Positions 1-11,689 are shown, numbered from the stretch's first letter. The stretch is 64,000 bases of DNA from Heterocephalus glaber (GCF_000247695.1 NW_004624784.1:6185934-6249933), one strand, 5' to 3'. The notes: generated by a model not told the origin, from the letters alone. Numbers and translations: made by a program.

Positions 1-1118
1 AGGAAAACACTATCAATGGTGATATAGATCAGAAGGTCTTATTTTTCATTTCAACTGAAATTTTTCTAGTGTTTCAACCTTGAGGATGAGGTTACCTATT
101 GTCTTTAGAAATTTATCTTTTGTGTATGAATATTATTCCTAATTTTATAAAAATTAGATCAAGAATGAGTATGTTGTTAAAGGTCACCACTGAAATAAGT
201 CTACATAAATATATCACACAAGCACAGGATGAGGTAACTAGCTTGACATCTGTTCACATCGACAGCATCATCAACAAACATTTCCTAAATTCCTAAAATA
301 CGAGACTTGGGTCCATATAGACCAGCCCAATATACGCATTGCAGGCTGGTTCCCCAGGAAGCAGATGGTGAAGCAGAGGTCAACGGACAGAATGTTCACC
401 AGGCATATCCTTGGAATCAACAGCTGTGAAAGACAGAGTAAGAGCAGGAACAAGCAAAGGGAGGAGTTTGATTGTGATGTGGGCTCAGAGACTGCCTTGC
501 CTGAAGCCACAGAGTTAGTCCAAGATAGTAGAGCCTCCATATTCCTGCATTAATCACTTGAGAGATGCGGGCTGCCAAGGGAAAGAAAGGGACATGACCT
601 TGGATGAGGAGGATTTCTGCAGCTAAGCAATCCCCAAAGGGTTGACAGCTGAGCACTATCTACAGTCAGTACTGCCAGCAGCTGGGTCAACAAATCCTTC
701 AGTGAAAGGGTTTCTGAGACATGCATCACAGTGTCCACCACAGTGGGAAACCCCGCTGCCTGCTCCAAACCCATAGAAACGCTGGAGAGAATATATTTTT
801 AAGATGTTTTTAACACATACTTAAACATAAAAAGCAAGAAAGTGTGCCAAAAAGAGCTGACAGGCAAGGCACAAGATTCAGATATCTGCCTTAAGAAAAT
901 ATGATTTTAAGTTCATTGAGAAGGAAATTAAAGCCCTTGGACTCTGTTCTCAGTCATCCACCAGAAACAAGAACCTCAGATTCATGCCACTTGTGAGTGT
1001 ATGGTCCAAAATTTTATTAGCCTTAAGATGAGAAAACCCTAAAATGAGATATTAACATTAAAAAATGATTTTAAAATGGTCCTATGTATAGATCCTCAGC
1101 ACAGGAAAAGTTCAAACT
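1..1118. other. Non-coding sequence, no recognised feature
   Basis: The stretch has only short overlapping open frames on both strands, none longer than 90 codons, and no motif I recognise. No CpG-rich segment, RNA gene or clear repeat was seen. It may hold an old degraded repeat that would need a library search to name. Confidence 0.5.
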
Positions 1119-1214
1119 CCCTATAGCAGTGATGGTGAACCTTTTAGAGCTTTCAGTGATACAAACAGCCCACTGTGTCATGTGTGCCATAGGTTCACGA
1201 CCACTGCCCTATGG
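1119..1214 (-). mobile_element. hAT-type MITE, copy 1, with 8-bp target duplication
   Basis: An 80-bp element (1127-1206) starts CAGTGATGGTGAACC and ends with the near-perfect inverse GGTTCACGACCACTG (13 of 15 positions match after reverse complement). It is flanked by CCCTATAG (1119-1126) and CCCTATGG (1207-1214), an 8-bp TSD with one mismatch. CAG...CTG termini and an 8-bp TSD are the signature of the hAT superfamily. Reverse-complemented, it aligns almost base for base with the copies at 8539-8614 and 25529-25609. It has no coding capacity, so it was mobilised by a transposase encoded elsewhere. The family name was not assigned because no library was searched. Confidence 0.8.
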
Positions 1215-1445
1215 TATGGTCCCACACCCCGGTGTACCTGAGATTCCCACAGTAACCAAGGCCAATGAAGAGGAGCTCACATGCACAGTGAGATTACAAA
1301 TGAGAACTTCCAAATGCCAGAATCTTCAAAACTTAGGCCATTCTGAACAAGACAAATATGGTTAAAATATTCCGAGAAATAAAAGGAAAAAATCCAAACA
1401 TCAAATTTATTGAGGAAAATCACAAAATAGAAATTCTAGATACTT

Positions 1446-1555
1446 AAAAGTATAGCCACTTAGGGCCGGGGATTTAGCTCAGTGGTTTGGCCGCCTGCTG
1501 CACAAGCGCAAGGACCCAAGTTCGATCTCTGGTACAAAAAAAAAGTATAGCCACT
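1446..1555 (+). mobile_element. ID-type SINE (tRNA-derived), with TSD
   Basis: The body (1461-1540) contains the pol III A-box-like GGGGATTTAGCTCAGTGG and the B-box-like AAGTTCGATC, ending in a poly-A tail. This is the ID/BC1-type tRNA-derived layout. Identical 15-bp direct repeats AAAAGTATAGCCACT flank it (1446-1460 and 1541-1555), showing L1-mediated insertion. It carries the CTGCACAAG...AAGGACC variant (subfamily B below). Confidence 0.92.
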
Positions 1556-1664
1556 GAAAAATTTTTAAATGCATTAAATTAGAAAACTAATTGCAGTGAT
1601 CACATGTAATGTAGCCCAAAAAGATAAATTCATGGAAAATATGAAAGCACTATGTTCAAGGAAT

Positions 1665-1770
1665 CTAGGAAGATTATTTAATTATTCATTAAATAATTAC
1701 TGAATACCCAGTATGTGCCAAGCATTGTGTTCAATATTGGAAATACAATCATGATCAAGAAGGAGCAATA
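1665..1770 (-). repeat. L2-like LINE fragment
   Basis: The stretch with ATTACTGAATACCCAGTATGTGCCAAGCATTGTG resembles the reverse complement of the L2 3' end, whose sense strand ends in the 'tgcctggcacatagtaggcactcaataaatatt' type of sequence. It is an old and divergent copy. A MIR would be the main alternative. Confidence 0.5.
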
Positions 1771-3700
1771 TTTACTCAGAAGATTGTTAGTTTTATCAAA
1801 ATGTAGTTCACACTTTTCTAATCTATAACACTAGCAAAATTAAGCAAATAAATGAAATGGTAAAAAAATGAAGTTATCTGTTAAGATAGTCTTAAACTAT
1901 GTCCAGATGATGAGGAAAAAATGCTTTTTTTTGATTAACCATAACTGGAAAAATGTGATCCTTTCTGAACACCACAATTTAAAGGTGGGTGTTGACAAAT
2001 TTCAGAGAATTCTGACCGAGGAAATGTGGATCTAGATATCCTGGAACATATGCCATTTAATAAATAGCTGATGGCTGCTCCAGGGAAGGAAATATTTAGG
2101 TACGAAACCCTGTAGCACTTCCTAATCTTGAAGTGTTACAATTCAATTTAAGGCTGAATTAAATGAGATTAACTATTTACCTCTTTCTTCTCCCAACTGT
2201 ATAGGTAGACAATAACTCCTAGCTTCTGCTCTAGTTAGATGAAATTATATGACTGAATTCTAGTCAACAGGATGTGACAAGAAGCATAATGTACCACTTC
2301 CAATGCTGGCCCTTAATGGCCTCACACAAGCATGAACACTCTCACCACTTGCAGATCTGGTGCAGAACCCAGGGAATCTTGGCAGACAAAGATGGTAAAA
2401 CCCCAAGATGAAAAGATTCTCAACTCTGAGTCACTGCACGGAAGGGACCCTACATCAATGAGGTACAGTTACTTTGTACTTCAAGTGATTGGGTAATATA
2501 GTTTCATCCTGTTTCAGCAATTACACATTTTACTTTTTAATTATACATTATACCAGTAATGTGTCCATACCATAAACAGATTCGAGGGAGGAACACGTCA
2601 TACAATGGCATGAACACCCAACAGTCACACTTAAGAATTACAAAAGAATCTTTTATTTTAAAAACTAGCTGACATTAACTTAACTAATATAGTTTCATTA
2701 AACAGAGTTCACCATTCAATTTTCCTTTTCAGTCCTGCCTGATTCATCCTAACAGAATTCTAGTAATCACAATTTTACTGCCCTTAAAAAGACATTCTTG
2801 CAGGGGAAAGGTTTGTCATTACCTGGAATTCTTTTTGTCGTAGGGGCTGCTACATCATCTTGCTGTTGTTCTTCTTTCAAAAGAAGAATACTTCTTATTT
2901 ATTGTTTGCCCCCAGAAATTAATTTAGCTGTTTTTTGTCAACCAGACTAGTTATTTGAAGCCTCTTTCTTCTTTTGTTTATATCTTCAAGAATTCTCATA
3001 ATGCTAGATGTAAATCAGGTAATTACTGATTGGATCAATAAACAAACAATAGAAAAAAGTTATAAATGTAAAACTATGCTTCTGGTCTCTTGGCTTTTAA
3101 TACAAAAACCAGACAGACCAACACTTTGCAAAAGGAAAACTGATATATGTATGCAAAAATATAAAACATGTATCAGTGAAGATTATATATATCTATGCAC
3201 CTATTTGTATACAAAGGAAAACATTGATTTCAAAATGTTATTTCTGTGTATAAAAATAACACTTTCCTTTTTTGTTCTCTGCACAAGATCAAGGAAATCT
3301 GAATGTGTAGCTATTTTTAAAATACACACAGGGTTCCCCTTAGCAAATGGTCTCTAACTGAATTAGTAAATGAGCAAGGTAATGACATTACTCTGGGAAT
3401 AGCACATGTCAGAAAATCATAGTGCTCAAGAACAAAAAAAAACAAGCAACAAAGCCTTTCAGGAAATCTTAATCTTCTGCTACTGAACAAACACATCTGT
3501 CCAGCTCAAGGCCAAATATCTGGTAGATCTCTGGTTTTTATGAGCATAAATAAAAATTTAGACAATCCTCAAGGGCAATGCATTCTTATCTTTCTCTGAG
3601 ATTTACACTGGAATCAGAAAAAAGAGAATGAGGGAGAAAATATGACCTTCCTTGTTATTTTCAGAGACTAAGGAAAAAGCTAGCACTTGCCAAATGGAAA
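1771..3700. other. Non-coding sequence without recognised repeats
   Basis: This AT-rich stretch has no repeat I can name. The longest open frame (2974-3357, 127 codons) is rich in Lys, Ile and Cys, begins in AT-rich sequence and has no recognisable domain, so it was not called a gene. The part around 2690-3050 has few decay signs and might be conserved non-coding DNA, but this cannot be judged without an alignment. Confidence 0.45.
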
Positions 3701-3809
3701 ACATCCGATTTCTGTGCACCTTAATAAGTGCTCTAGAGACCTAGACCTGCCCCTCAGAAACGCTACCTTTGTCTTGCTTGGATCACATACCCAATAGTTA
3801 TGCACTCCT

Positions 3810-3935
3810 GTTCCTGCTTCTTCTCCTTACCTGAGATTCATGAAGACAGGACTCATTGTTGACCACACACTTACTCCCAGAGAACTGACACAATGAAAGG
3901 CTTTAGTGAATGTTCATTAAATATTTATCAGGCAA
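3810..3935 (+). repeat. L2-like LINE 3' end
   Basis: The sequence runs through AGACAGGACTCATTGTTGACC and ends in TTAGTGAATGTTCATTAAATATTTATCA, matching the layout of the L2 3' end (a 'gggactttgtct' block followed by 'gtaggtgctcaataaatatttg'). It is diverged, as expected for an ancient mammalian copy. Confidence 0.5.
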
Positions 3936-4246
3936 TCTTGGTGTTTTCTGGAAAGTTTTAAGCTGATTGTGATTAATTCTCTTCATTATATGAGTAGATT
4001 TGGAAGAACAGAACACAAAAATAATCGACAGTCACATGGTCTCTTTGCCATGAAAATAGGAACATCATCTATTTTATTCAGGACAGCATTCTTAGCATGT
4101 GTGCAGTAGATATTTGTGGAGTAAACAACCACTCTCATGTACACTTTGAGAAAGTTTCAGTCAATGGTATAGCTTTATTATGATGAATCCTGATGACATC
4201 AGTTCCCTAATTCCCTTTGTATGTTCACAACTTGTCAGCTGGCTTC

Positions 4247-4574
4247 CTGCAAATGTATTCTTTTTTTTTTTTTTGCTTAAATTCTTTTATTGGTACATTT
4301 TAGGTATACAACACATTTACATTTATCATTGGGTGCTTGTACCTATACATGATGTGTCTTGGTTCTTATTTTTTCCCCATTACCTATGCGCCCTTCACCT
4401 CCTCCACCCTTCCCTATTTACACAGACTTTGTTTCCATTTTTTTCTTTTCTCATAATTTTTCCTTTCCCTTCTTTCCTTTCTCCTTCCCCTCCCACTTCC
4501 ACTTCCCCTACCCCTTAGGACCTTTTCTTCCTATTTCAAATTATCAATTATTAATTTTATCTGCAAATGTACTC
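4247..4574 (-). mobile_element. 5'-truncated L1 tail with TSD
   Basis: Read on the minus strand this 300-bp insert (4261-4560) is an L1 3' untranslated tail: a polypurine tract rich in GGAAG and GGGG, then a segment ending in a poly-A tail (the T run at 4261). Its sequence matches the reverse complement of 21370-21688, the tail of another L1 in this window. Direct repeats CTGCAAATGTATTC (4247-4260) and CTGCAAATGTACTC (4561-4574) flank it with one mismatch. It carries no ORF2 coding sequence. The two overlapping frames across it are translations of the polypyrimidine strand. Confidence 0.88.
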
Positions 4575-5165
4575 ATTTTCTATCACTGCTGTAACAGATT
4601 ATCAATAATTTAGCAGCTTAAAAGAACAACACTTATTGAGCTCATAGCTCTCTAGCCCATAAGTCCAGGGAGGCTCTGAGCCTCTACTCTGAATCTCACA
4701 AGGTTGAAATCAGTGTTATCCAGTCTGCACTCTACCTGATGCCTCTAGAGGCATCCATTTCCAGGCTCATTCGGACTGTTGGCATGTTCAGTGCTATGTG
4801 GCTATTGGATTCTTGCCCTCAAGTCCTTTCTGGCTGATGATCAGCTTCTAAGGCCATCTACATTCCCTGGTTGTTGATCTTTTTCATCTTGAAGCCAGCA
4901 AGGGTAGGCTGAAAGAGGTTCACACTCTGAACCTCTTTGATCTCCCATGTGCCTCAGTTTCCAGTCTTCTGCTACCTTTAAGGGTTCCTGTGATTATATT
5001 GGGCCTATCTGGATGACCTAAGATAATTTCTCTATTTTAAGGTCAGCTAGCTAGTAATGTTAGTTCCATCAGCAAAATCACTTCAAGCAGTACTAGGTTA
5101 TGTTTGGTTGAATAACTAGAGAATAGGAATTTGGTGGGACATCTTTAGAACTCTGGCTCATACAT
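4575..5165 (-). repeat. Old ERVL/MaLR-type LTR sequence, antisense
   Basis: The stretch begins TTTTCTATCACTGCTGTAACAGATTATC and continues through AATTTAGCAGCTTAAAAGAACAAC and a 'gggcctatctggatgacctaagataat' block. This is the antisense layout of MLT2-type LTRs. The copy is diverged and its outer edge near 5165 is approximate. The L1 tail at 4261-4560 inserted at or near its edge. Confidence 0.5.
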
Positions 5166-5575
5166 TTAGAATAAGCAAATGAACACAGGCCTAAATGATA
5201 GGCAGTCTTCATGTATCCTAATCTCAGGAGTGTCATCCATTGTTTCTGCCATCTTCTAACTGTCATAAGCAAGTCAGTAAGTGTAGCTCACTTCTAAGGG
5301 TAGGTAATAAGGCTTTGGATACTAGTTCACAGGGATCCTTGAGGTTATCTGAGAGGATGCCTACTGAAGAAAAGAAAGGCAATTCCATCTTATTGTCTGG
5401 TTCAGCTGTGAAAAGCATTTATTTAAATACTGAACTCTGATCTAAGCAAAATTGATACAACATTATACTAAGAGGAAAAGGTGATAGGCTGGAATAAAAA
5501 TGTGTTGAACAGAAGAAGAAAGAGAGACAGTTAACTGTGGGTAAACAATAAAACTACACTTTAAAATGGTGAATC

Positions 5576-5660
5576 AAGAAGTAGAACCTGCTGCACAAGC
5601 ACATGGACCCAAGTTTGATCCCCCGGTACCAAAAAAAAAAAAAGAGAGAAGAAGTAGAAC
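5576..5660 (+). mobile_element. 5'-truncated ID-type SINE with TSD
   Basis: Only the 3' half of the ID body is present (5588-5648): CTGCTGCACAAGCAC, then the B-box region and a long A tail. The A box is missing. Exact 12-bp direct repeats AAGAAGTAGAAC flank it (5576-5587 and 5649-5660), so the element was truncated at insertion, not cut later. Confidence 0.88.
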
Positions 5661-5781
5661 TCAGCAAGTTCTTTAGATATATGAAGGGAAAATGTGAAAT
5701 AATCAAATAAATACAAAGGGAAAATCTGGGCTGAATAAGTGTCACCATGAGAGGATAGTTTACGAGGATGGGTGTTATTAA

Positions 5782-5890
5782 AAAAAACTTATAGGGCCGG
5801 GGATTTAGCTGAGTGGTTCTATCTCCTGCCTCGCAAGCTCAAGGTCCCAAGTTGAATCCCCGGTACCAAAAAAAACCAAAAAACTTATAG
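5782..5890 (+). mobile_element. ID-type SINE with TSD
   Basis: The body (5795-5877) has GGCCGGGGATTTAGCTGAG and CAAGTTGAATCCCCGGTACC followed by an A-rich tail. Direct repeats AAAAAACTTATAG flank it (5782-5794 and 5878-5890). It belongs to the subfamily reading GCCTCGCAAG...AAGGTCC. Confidence 0.9.
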
Positions 5891-6689
5891 AACTCTACTA
5901 AATCATGTATGCACAAAACTTTGACTAGAATAACAGGGAGAAAACAACAAAAAAGGAGAAAGCAGAAGAAAATTGTGAAATTAGTTGCATCCAATGAAAA
6001 CAATATATCTCAGAGATAGAAAAACTTTTACCCAACCAATATAAAACAGGAGGGTGCCAATAGTGAATCCAGACTATAGCCAATTCAATGGACCTGCAGC
6101 TATCTGTCCAGCTGTACATTTAAGTAACCAGACCCATGGCTACCTTTGAACCCTTTGACAAGTGGCCAGCAAGACCAGCCCAGAACCTGCCACTCTTTCC
6201 ATTCTTGTTTTCTTGTCTGGCTTGGCTGCTTCTTGGGATCTGGATTTATTTCTAGATGTCAGCTTAACTTCCAGGTTTTTAGAATATTTTTAGAGTTAAT
6301 TTTTCTAGCCTTTGGTTGAGAGATGCTGAAATCTGTTCCTAGGCCAAAGTCATTTCCACTGCCTTTGTTGTCCTTTTGCGGAGATGCACTATGGCTGCTT
6401 TGACCTCTGGCTGCCTCTTTTCATTCGTGTCTCATTCAGTATTTCCTGCTCAGAGCCTTTTTCTGGCCAGCCAACTAAATGTGTACTCTTCCACAGCCCC
6501 ATCACAGTCTATCATATCACTCTATCTTGTTTTATTCTAGAACTTGTCAAAATATGAACTTACTGTGTTCATTTTTCTTCCCTTTATTACCATGGTAACC
6601 TTGGGGCTTGTAATTACAAGTGTCCCTCATGTATCCATTACCCAAAAATTAATTGCTGAATGAAAAAATAGATTTGGTAGTATATGAAT
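5891..6689. other. Non-coding sequence, no recognised feature
   Basis: No repeat or gene was recognised. The minus-strand open frame at 5925-6119 is short and has no motif. Confidence 0.45.
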
Positions 6690-6857
6690 TTATTCTTATT
6701 GCCATAATGCTGCCTAACAAATCACCCTAAAATGTAATATCTTAAAATAACAAGGATTTCTTGCATGGCCATGGATCTGTGGCTCAACTTGAGTTCAACT
6801 GATCTTGGTGGGCTTAGCCAGGCTTGGTTCCCTGCGTGGGTGACATTCAGTTCCACA
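6690..6857 (-). repeat. Old LTR fragment, antisense (MLT2-like)
   Basis: TTCTTATTGCCATAATGCTGCCTAACAAATCACCC and the following TAAAATAACAAGGATTTC resemble the antisense start of MLT2-type LTRs. The piece is cut at its right side by the solo LTR insertion at 6863. Confidence 0.45.
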
Positions 6858-7532
6858 CCATGTGTAGTGGATTGACTAATGGTCAACTTGTAACACCCAG
6901 CTGAACTGAATCAGCGTGGTCTGGGCGTGGAGGATCCACCTGAACATCATTACCTATAGCCATTAAAAGAGAACTGGAGTGAGGAGATCTTGGCCTGTTG
7001 ATTTTCTAGGAGAAGCTTGGTGTGGATGGTTTTCCAGGTGCAAACTAGGCTGTTCTCTTTGGAGGAGGAGCTCGGGACCTCGATGTCACTGGGAACAGCT
7101 GGTGCTTTCCTCAGGGGAGCTCTGATCTTTGCCGTGAGCATCACTTCTTGGCTGCAGTGTGGATCCCTAAGCTTGGTGGCACAAATCCATAATCTCACCA
7201 GCATAGATTTCCTGGATTCCGCCACTGGCCTTTGGGCCTTGCAGGTGCAGATCCTCAATACAGACAAGCATGAGACATTGCTGTGGGCTCTAGGCCACTG
7301 GCTGGACTCAAGGAGGACATTGCCTTGTACTCTAAGCCTTTAGCTGGACTCCTGAGGGAAACTGCTGGGATCTAGGCCCTCAGCTGAATCCTTTGGGCTT
7401 CTAGTGTATGGTTAATCTCTTCCACTCCTTTGCATTTGACTCTTTGGGTAATTATCATAAAATAATCTTATAAGTTATGTGTCCTGTATTTAATATATTC
7501 CCTCACCAAATCCTGCTGACTACAACACCATG
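6858..7532 (+). mobile_element. Solo LTR, lineage-specific family, exact 5-bp TSD
   Basis: The 665-bp LTR (6863-7527) begins TGTAGTGGATTGACTAATGG and ends CTGACTACAACA, giving the TG...CA ends of a retroviral LTR. The 5-bp repeats CCATG at 6858-6862 and 7528-7532 are identical. It aligns along most of its length with the LTR at 51339-51893, including AGCTGAA(C/T)TGA and the GGAGCTCGGG / GTAGCTCGGG block. A 5-bp TSD fits class III (ERVL) or some class II elements. No gag, pol or env lies beside it, so it is a solo LTR. The open frames inside it (about 105 codons each way) are by-products. Confidence 0.85.
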
Positions 7533-8530
7533 TATTTCCTCAAGACTAAAGGCTACTCAAGCATATTGTTCTCATAGCAGATCCTCAGAAAACAAAGGAG
7601 GCAGTATCTTATCGTGCTTCTTGATGTCTGGGCTGATAATGGCTCACTGTTACTTGTGTGCACTCTCTACTGATCAAAGCTAGTCTCATGGCCAAGACTA
7701 ACATCAGTGGGGTGAGTGGAAAAGAATATTCTAGCCACTATCACTCAGGAGTATGACACTAAATTAACACATTTATACAGATAGAAATGTCCATGCCATT
7801 GCAACTTATTAAACACTAAGTGTGTCACAGAGTATAAGTATAAAGCATTTGATCTTGTCCAACCACTTCATTTTGCATATGAGAAAATAGACACAGAAAT
7901 GGAAATGAAAAGACACTCCAGTATTATATGATAAGAGACTGGACTTATTAAATTAAGATTGATAAATCAATCTCATCTGAACAAATTCATAAATGAATGA
8001 ATTGGACTGAGGGAAAGGATCAAGTAGAAAGACAGATTGAAAACACAAGACAAAAATCACAGTCCAAGGGAAGGCAGAGAATGCGATCAATTGTGTTGAT
8101 GGAAAGCAGGCTTTGGGAGGAAAGTTCTTGCCAGAATAGAAGGAAGATGACATAGATGTGTAGATACACTTCTAGGTTGTGAGGAAGAAAAATAAGAGTT
8201 AAAAGTTCAGGTCTGTGTAATAGAGTATAATACTTGTTGAACTTTTCTGAAATAACCTGCACAACAATAGGTCTTATATGATTGGTGATGAGTTGCCAGA
8301 ACCCAGAACTCTAGGTCAGCTAGCTGCCCCACTTAGCAACATTAAAGGAAGGCTTTACTGTTTATAAGTCCCCAAACTGTACTCAACACAAAGCCACTGA
8401 ATGTTAGTATTGTTGCACTGAGATGACCTCAATTTTCGCAGTAACATAAATGTGAGAGTCCTTTGCCTAAAGTTAATGCAACAAGGGTTGTCCTGATGGC
8501 TTGAGGCAAATAAAAAGGGTTTGAAACAGT
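7533..8530. other. Non-coding sequence; weak MIR-like trace
   Basis: Apart from a weak MIR-like stretch near 7840-7920 (CATATGAGAAAATAGACACAGAAATGG), nothing was recognised. Open frames here are 60-80 codons without motifs. Confidence 0.4.
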
Positions 8531-8622
8531 ATCTAAGCAATAGTGGTGAACTACGGCACGTGTGTCACAGCAGGCTGTTTGTATAATTGAAAGTTCTAAG
8601 GTTTCCCATCACTGGTCTGAGA
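8531..8622 (+). mobile_element. hAT-type MITE, copy 2, decayed TSD
   Basis: The 76-bp element (8539-8614) starts CAATAGTGGTGAAC and ends GTTTCCCATCACTG. It shares the inner segment GCACGTGTG...GGCTGTTTG with copy 3. The flanking octamers ATCTAAGC and GTCTGAGA match at 5 of 8 positions, so this TSD is weak and the copy is the most diverged of the three. Confidence 0.65.
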
Positions 8623-9106
8623 GAATTGGAAAAGATATGACCAAAAGAATCTAAAGACTTAACCACCAACAGGCAGCTGGCAGCACTGAGATTAGATCAT
8701 GATGGAAGTAGTGCCCACATAAGTGCTTCAATGATTTCAAACATGTTTGAGGCTGCTCATTGTGGACCATAAAAAACAGGTGTAATTCCTACTTCTAAAC
8801 AGATTATACTCTAATCAGTACATACCTAGAATGAGTTAATGACTTGAAAAGGACTTTGTTATAATTCAGAACTTAAAACTAAAAACTGAGACATGGATTC
8901 ATGCAAATGTAACCTTTCCATCTCATCTGCCTATATCAAATGTCACTGTCATTTAACTTTCTAATAAATTGCAGTCATAGTGTTTAAATGCAAGGTTTAA
9001 TGAAGTCAATAAAATATGGCATGAAGCAGTAGAATATAAGTTCTCTTCCTCTTCTTTATTATCTAATAGAAAAATAAATATCATTTACCTTGAGATAATA
9101 TTTTTT

Positions 9107-9212
9107 AAAAAGTACTTAGAGGCTGGGGATTTAGCTCAGTAGTTCTGGCACCTGCCTTGAGAGCACAAGGTGCCAAGTTCAATCCCCGGTACCAAAAAAA
9201 AAAGTACTTAGA
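9107..9212 (+). mobile_element. ID-type SINE with TSD
   Basis: The body (9121-9198) has GGCTGGGGATTTAGCTCAG and CAAGTTCAATCCCCGGTACC with a short A tail. Direct repeats AAAAAGTACTTAGA flank it (9107-9120 and 9199-9212). It has the GCCTTGAGAGC...AAGGTGCC form, close to subfamily A. Confidence 0.9.
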
Positions 9213-9605
9213 AGAGTTTCAGCTTCAATATTACAAAGTGGCCAACAGTATTTATGATTATGACACTAAAATTAAAAACACATATAGATATAAACTTCTA
9301 TATCATTGCTGCTAATTAAATATTAAGCATCATTGTCACAGAATAATAAAACTTTACACAATTTTGCTCTGGTCTAAGTGGCTCATTTACAGACAAAAAA
9401 ATTGACATGAAGAATTTAAATAAATTGTTTTTCAGAAGGCACACAACAAATTAGTAGCAAAACAGAAAAAAAATCCCAGATTTCCTGATTCCCATTCCAG
9501 GGTCATCCTGACGCACAAATCTGTTTTGTTAACTATGTCTGGTCATAATATCAAGCAGGTCCCAGGCTGCCATGACAAATAGCTCTGAACAGAGAAAGAA
9601 AAAGA

Positions 9606-9993
9606 ACATCACTTAAGGGCCAATTGTATACACTATCACATTGTTCTTCGTGAAAGCACTGGAGCCCCAGAAGAGTAGCCCCAGCACATGGAGACCAAAG
9701 AGAACACAGTCTACAATGACAGTGGCACAATCAATGGCAGAACCTTTAGGGGGCCAGTAGAGCCAGGGTATCTGCTCTTCAAAGATTTTTCTGGCAAGCA
9801 GAATGTACACCATCTGAAAGCCTGAATAAATGTGATAATTATAGGGGAACAGAAAGTGTTATTTGTTTTTTTGGCAAAAACTTTGTGAATCACTAGGTGC
9901 AGACTCAGCCACAGCACAGCCACAACCATAGCCACAGAAAGAATATTACCACTCTCCACTGTGTTCACAGTTCAGAATTCAACCCAGTGAAGG
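9606..9993 (-). pseudogene. Possible broken membrane-protein fragment, unidentified
   Basis: Two minus-strand frames overlap. One (9711-9968) begins MNTVESGNILSVAMVVAVLW and holds one or two hydrophobic stretches. The other (9613-9813) begins MVYILLARKIFEEQIPWLYW and carries a second hydrophobic region, IVDCVLFGLHVLGLLFW. Passing from one to the other near 9813 needs a frame change. Hydrophobic segments separated by a basic and aromatic loop weakly recall small four-helix proteins of the MARVEL/CMTM kind, but I found no diagnostic motif. It could equally be chance hydrophobicity from T-rich codons. No poly-A tail or TSD was seen that would mark it as a processed copy. Confidence 0.2.
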
Positions 9994-11685
9994 GATCCTA
10001 ACAAGCTATTTAGTAACTTGATCTCTATCTTCTATAAGTCTCCCCAGAGATACAGGTCATTAAACTTGGATTTCTGATATTTCAAACTGAACTTAAACCC
10101 CTGTTTGCTTCTCCACATTTTTAGTATTCCCTGTTACTGTTTTTTTGAGAGTTGCATGGAGCAATATTTCAAGTTCTTCAGGATAAGATGCAGAAAAGGA
10201 TTTGACTTGATCTTGGTCAAGTAAAACCATTTATAAGGTGTTATATTGTATTTTTTTCATTTTTAGGAAGGAAGGTTATGGAGACCACAGCACATGAACC
10301 CATAGGACTGAAATTATTTTTAAAATTCAGAGTGTTTATCCTGCAAAGAACACACATTAAAAAAAACTTTTCAGGTTTTCTCAAATATTTTTTAAAGAAT
10401 TATGACTTTGCATTTGTAAAAATTACATATATTTGTTGATTTTTAAAATTCAGTTAATACAAAACAGTTGAAAGAGGGCCAAATGTCCTTTAGCAGAGTC
10501 CAAGCATAAACCATGGGTTAGGAAGAACATGATAAGCCCAGGAAAGCCCTCCATTCTGGAAAATAATAGGGATTCCCTGAGTTAGGTTAGGAAGAAAGAA
10601 TCTGAGGTCAAGCAAGATTTGTGTAGAACATGTAGGCTCACTGAAAAAGAAGCTTAATGGGGAATGAAATTTAAGTGTTCCCAAATGAAAATGAGGACTC
10701 TAAGAGGGGAACCTAGGGTCTTTGGAGATGTACACACCAAAATAGAAAAGCTGGGTGCTGTGTCAGCAAAGACTGGCCCATTGCTGCCTCACAGAGTGTC
10801 TCTTGCCCTAGTGGGGCCTAAGATCAGCCATGAAATCCTGGGCAGCCAAGAGGAGCATGAAATCGTCGTGGGCCTGGAGAGTTTCAGACCATTTGATGGA
10901 CCCAAAGCTGCACATATGAGAGGGTTGCAGAAGGAGGAACAGGACTCTATGAACTTGAAAATAGGCTTTCAGTTAGCAGCATGTGACAACTTGTTAGCAA
11001 TCTGTATAGACTCATCATGGACAAGGAAGTGTGAGTAAGGACATGGTACAAATGTCAGCATCTACCAGTGACAAGCTTGGGACAACATCATCTACACCAC
11101 TCCACCCTAGAATTCACATACAAAACAGGGGGTGGGGTGGGAAATGGCACCTCAGATCAATGAAACTACAGACCACTATCTTAGCAGTGAGGAGGTTAAA
11201 AATAGAAAGGTTTTCTTCTGTTCAAGAAACCCACATTTCTCCTACCCATTAATTTGTGGACTGAGGGTATCTTAGATGGATTGGATATATGTTCGGCCAC
11301 AATAGGAAGCCCTTCCTTAGCCTCAACTGGCTTTTTTCAATGACTATGCATTGCAGTGAGCTAGTAACAATCCCTCTTAATTTGAATTCTACTGTTGTCA
11401 TGATTAAATCATCTTGGTCATGTGGACTTTGCATTTATTTCTATAGAATTTCCAGTGTAACTACAATAAGAGTCATATCATCATACCAAAATAGGAAGAA
11501 CCAGTCTTTTTAAATGACAGGATTCAATGCAGAAGCTAAAACTATCACTGTGTGATGCCTCTGACTTTAAGCATTTAGACCCTTGGTGGAATAGACACTC
11601 CAAAGGGAGGGCTATGAGATCAGCTAAGGTCTGCAGCAGTAGCTCTCAAGATTTTATTTCTCCGTTAACTATGCATAAAGGTAAC
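9994..11685. other. Non-coding sequence with one unexplained open frame
   Basis: No repeat was named here. A 124-codon plus-strand frame (10664-11038, starting MKFKCSQMKMRTLRGEPRVF) has a more mixed composition than other random frames in the window, but no recognised domain, no good start context and no neighbouring splice signals I could defend. I treat it as not coding. Confidence 0.35.
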
Positions 11686-11689
11686 AATT

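Noticed and set aside
1461..1540. tRNA gene (A-box and B-box motifs), here and at the other ID copies
   Set aside because: The bodies carry internal pol III motifs but do not close into a cloverleaf with a valid anticodon arm. They have poly-A tails and TSDs, so they are SINEs.
2974..3357. 127-codon plus-strand frame
   Set aside because: AT-rich composition, no motif, no exon signals that I can support.
7017..7343. 108-codon open frame at 7 kb, with an opposite-strand partner
   Set aside because: It lies wholly inside the solo LTR 6863-7527 and aligns with the non-coding LTR at 51339-51893.
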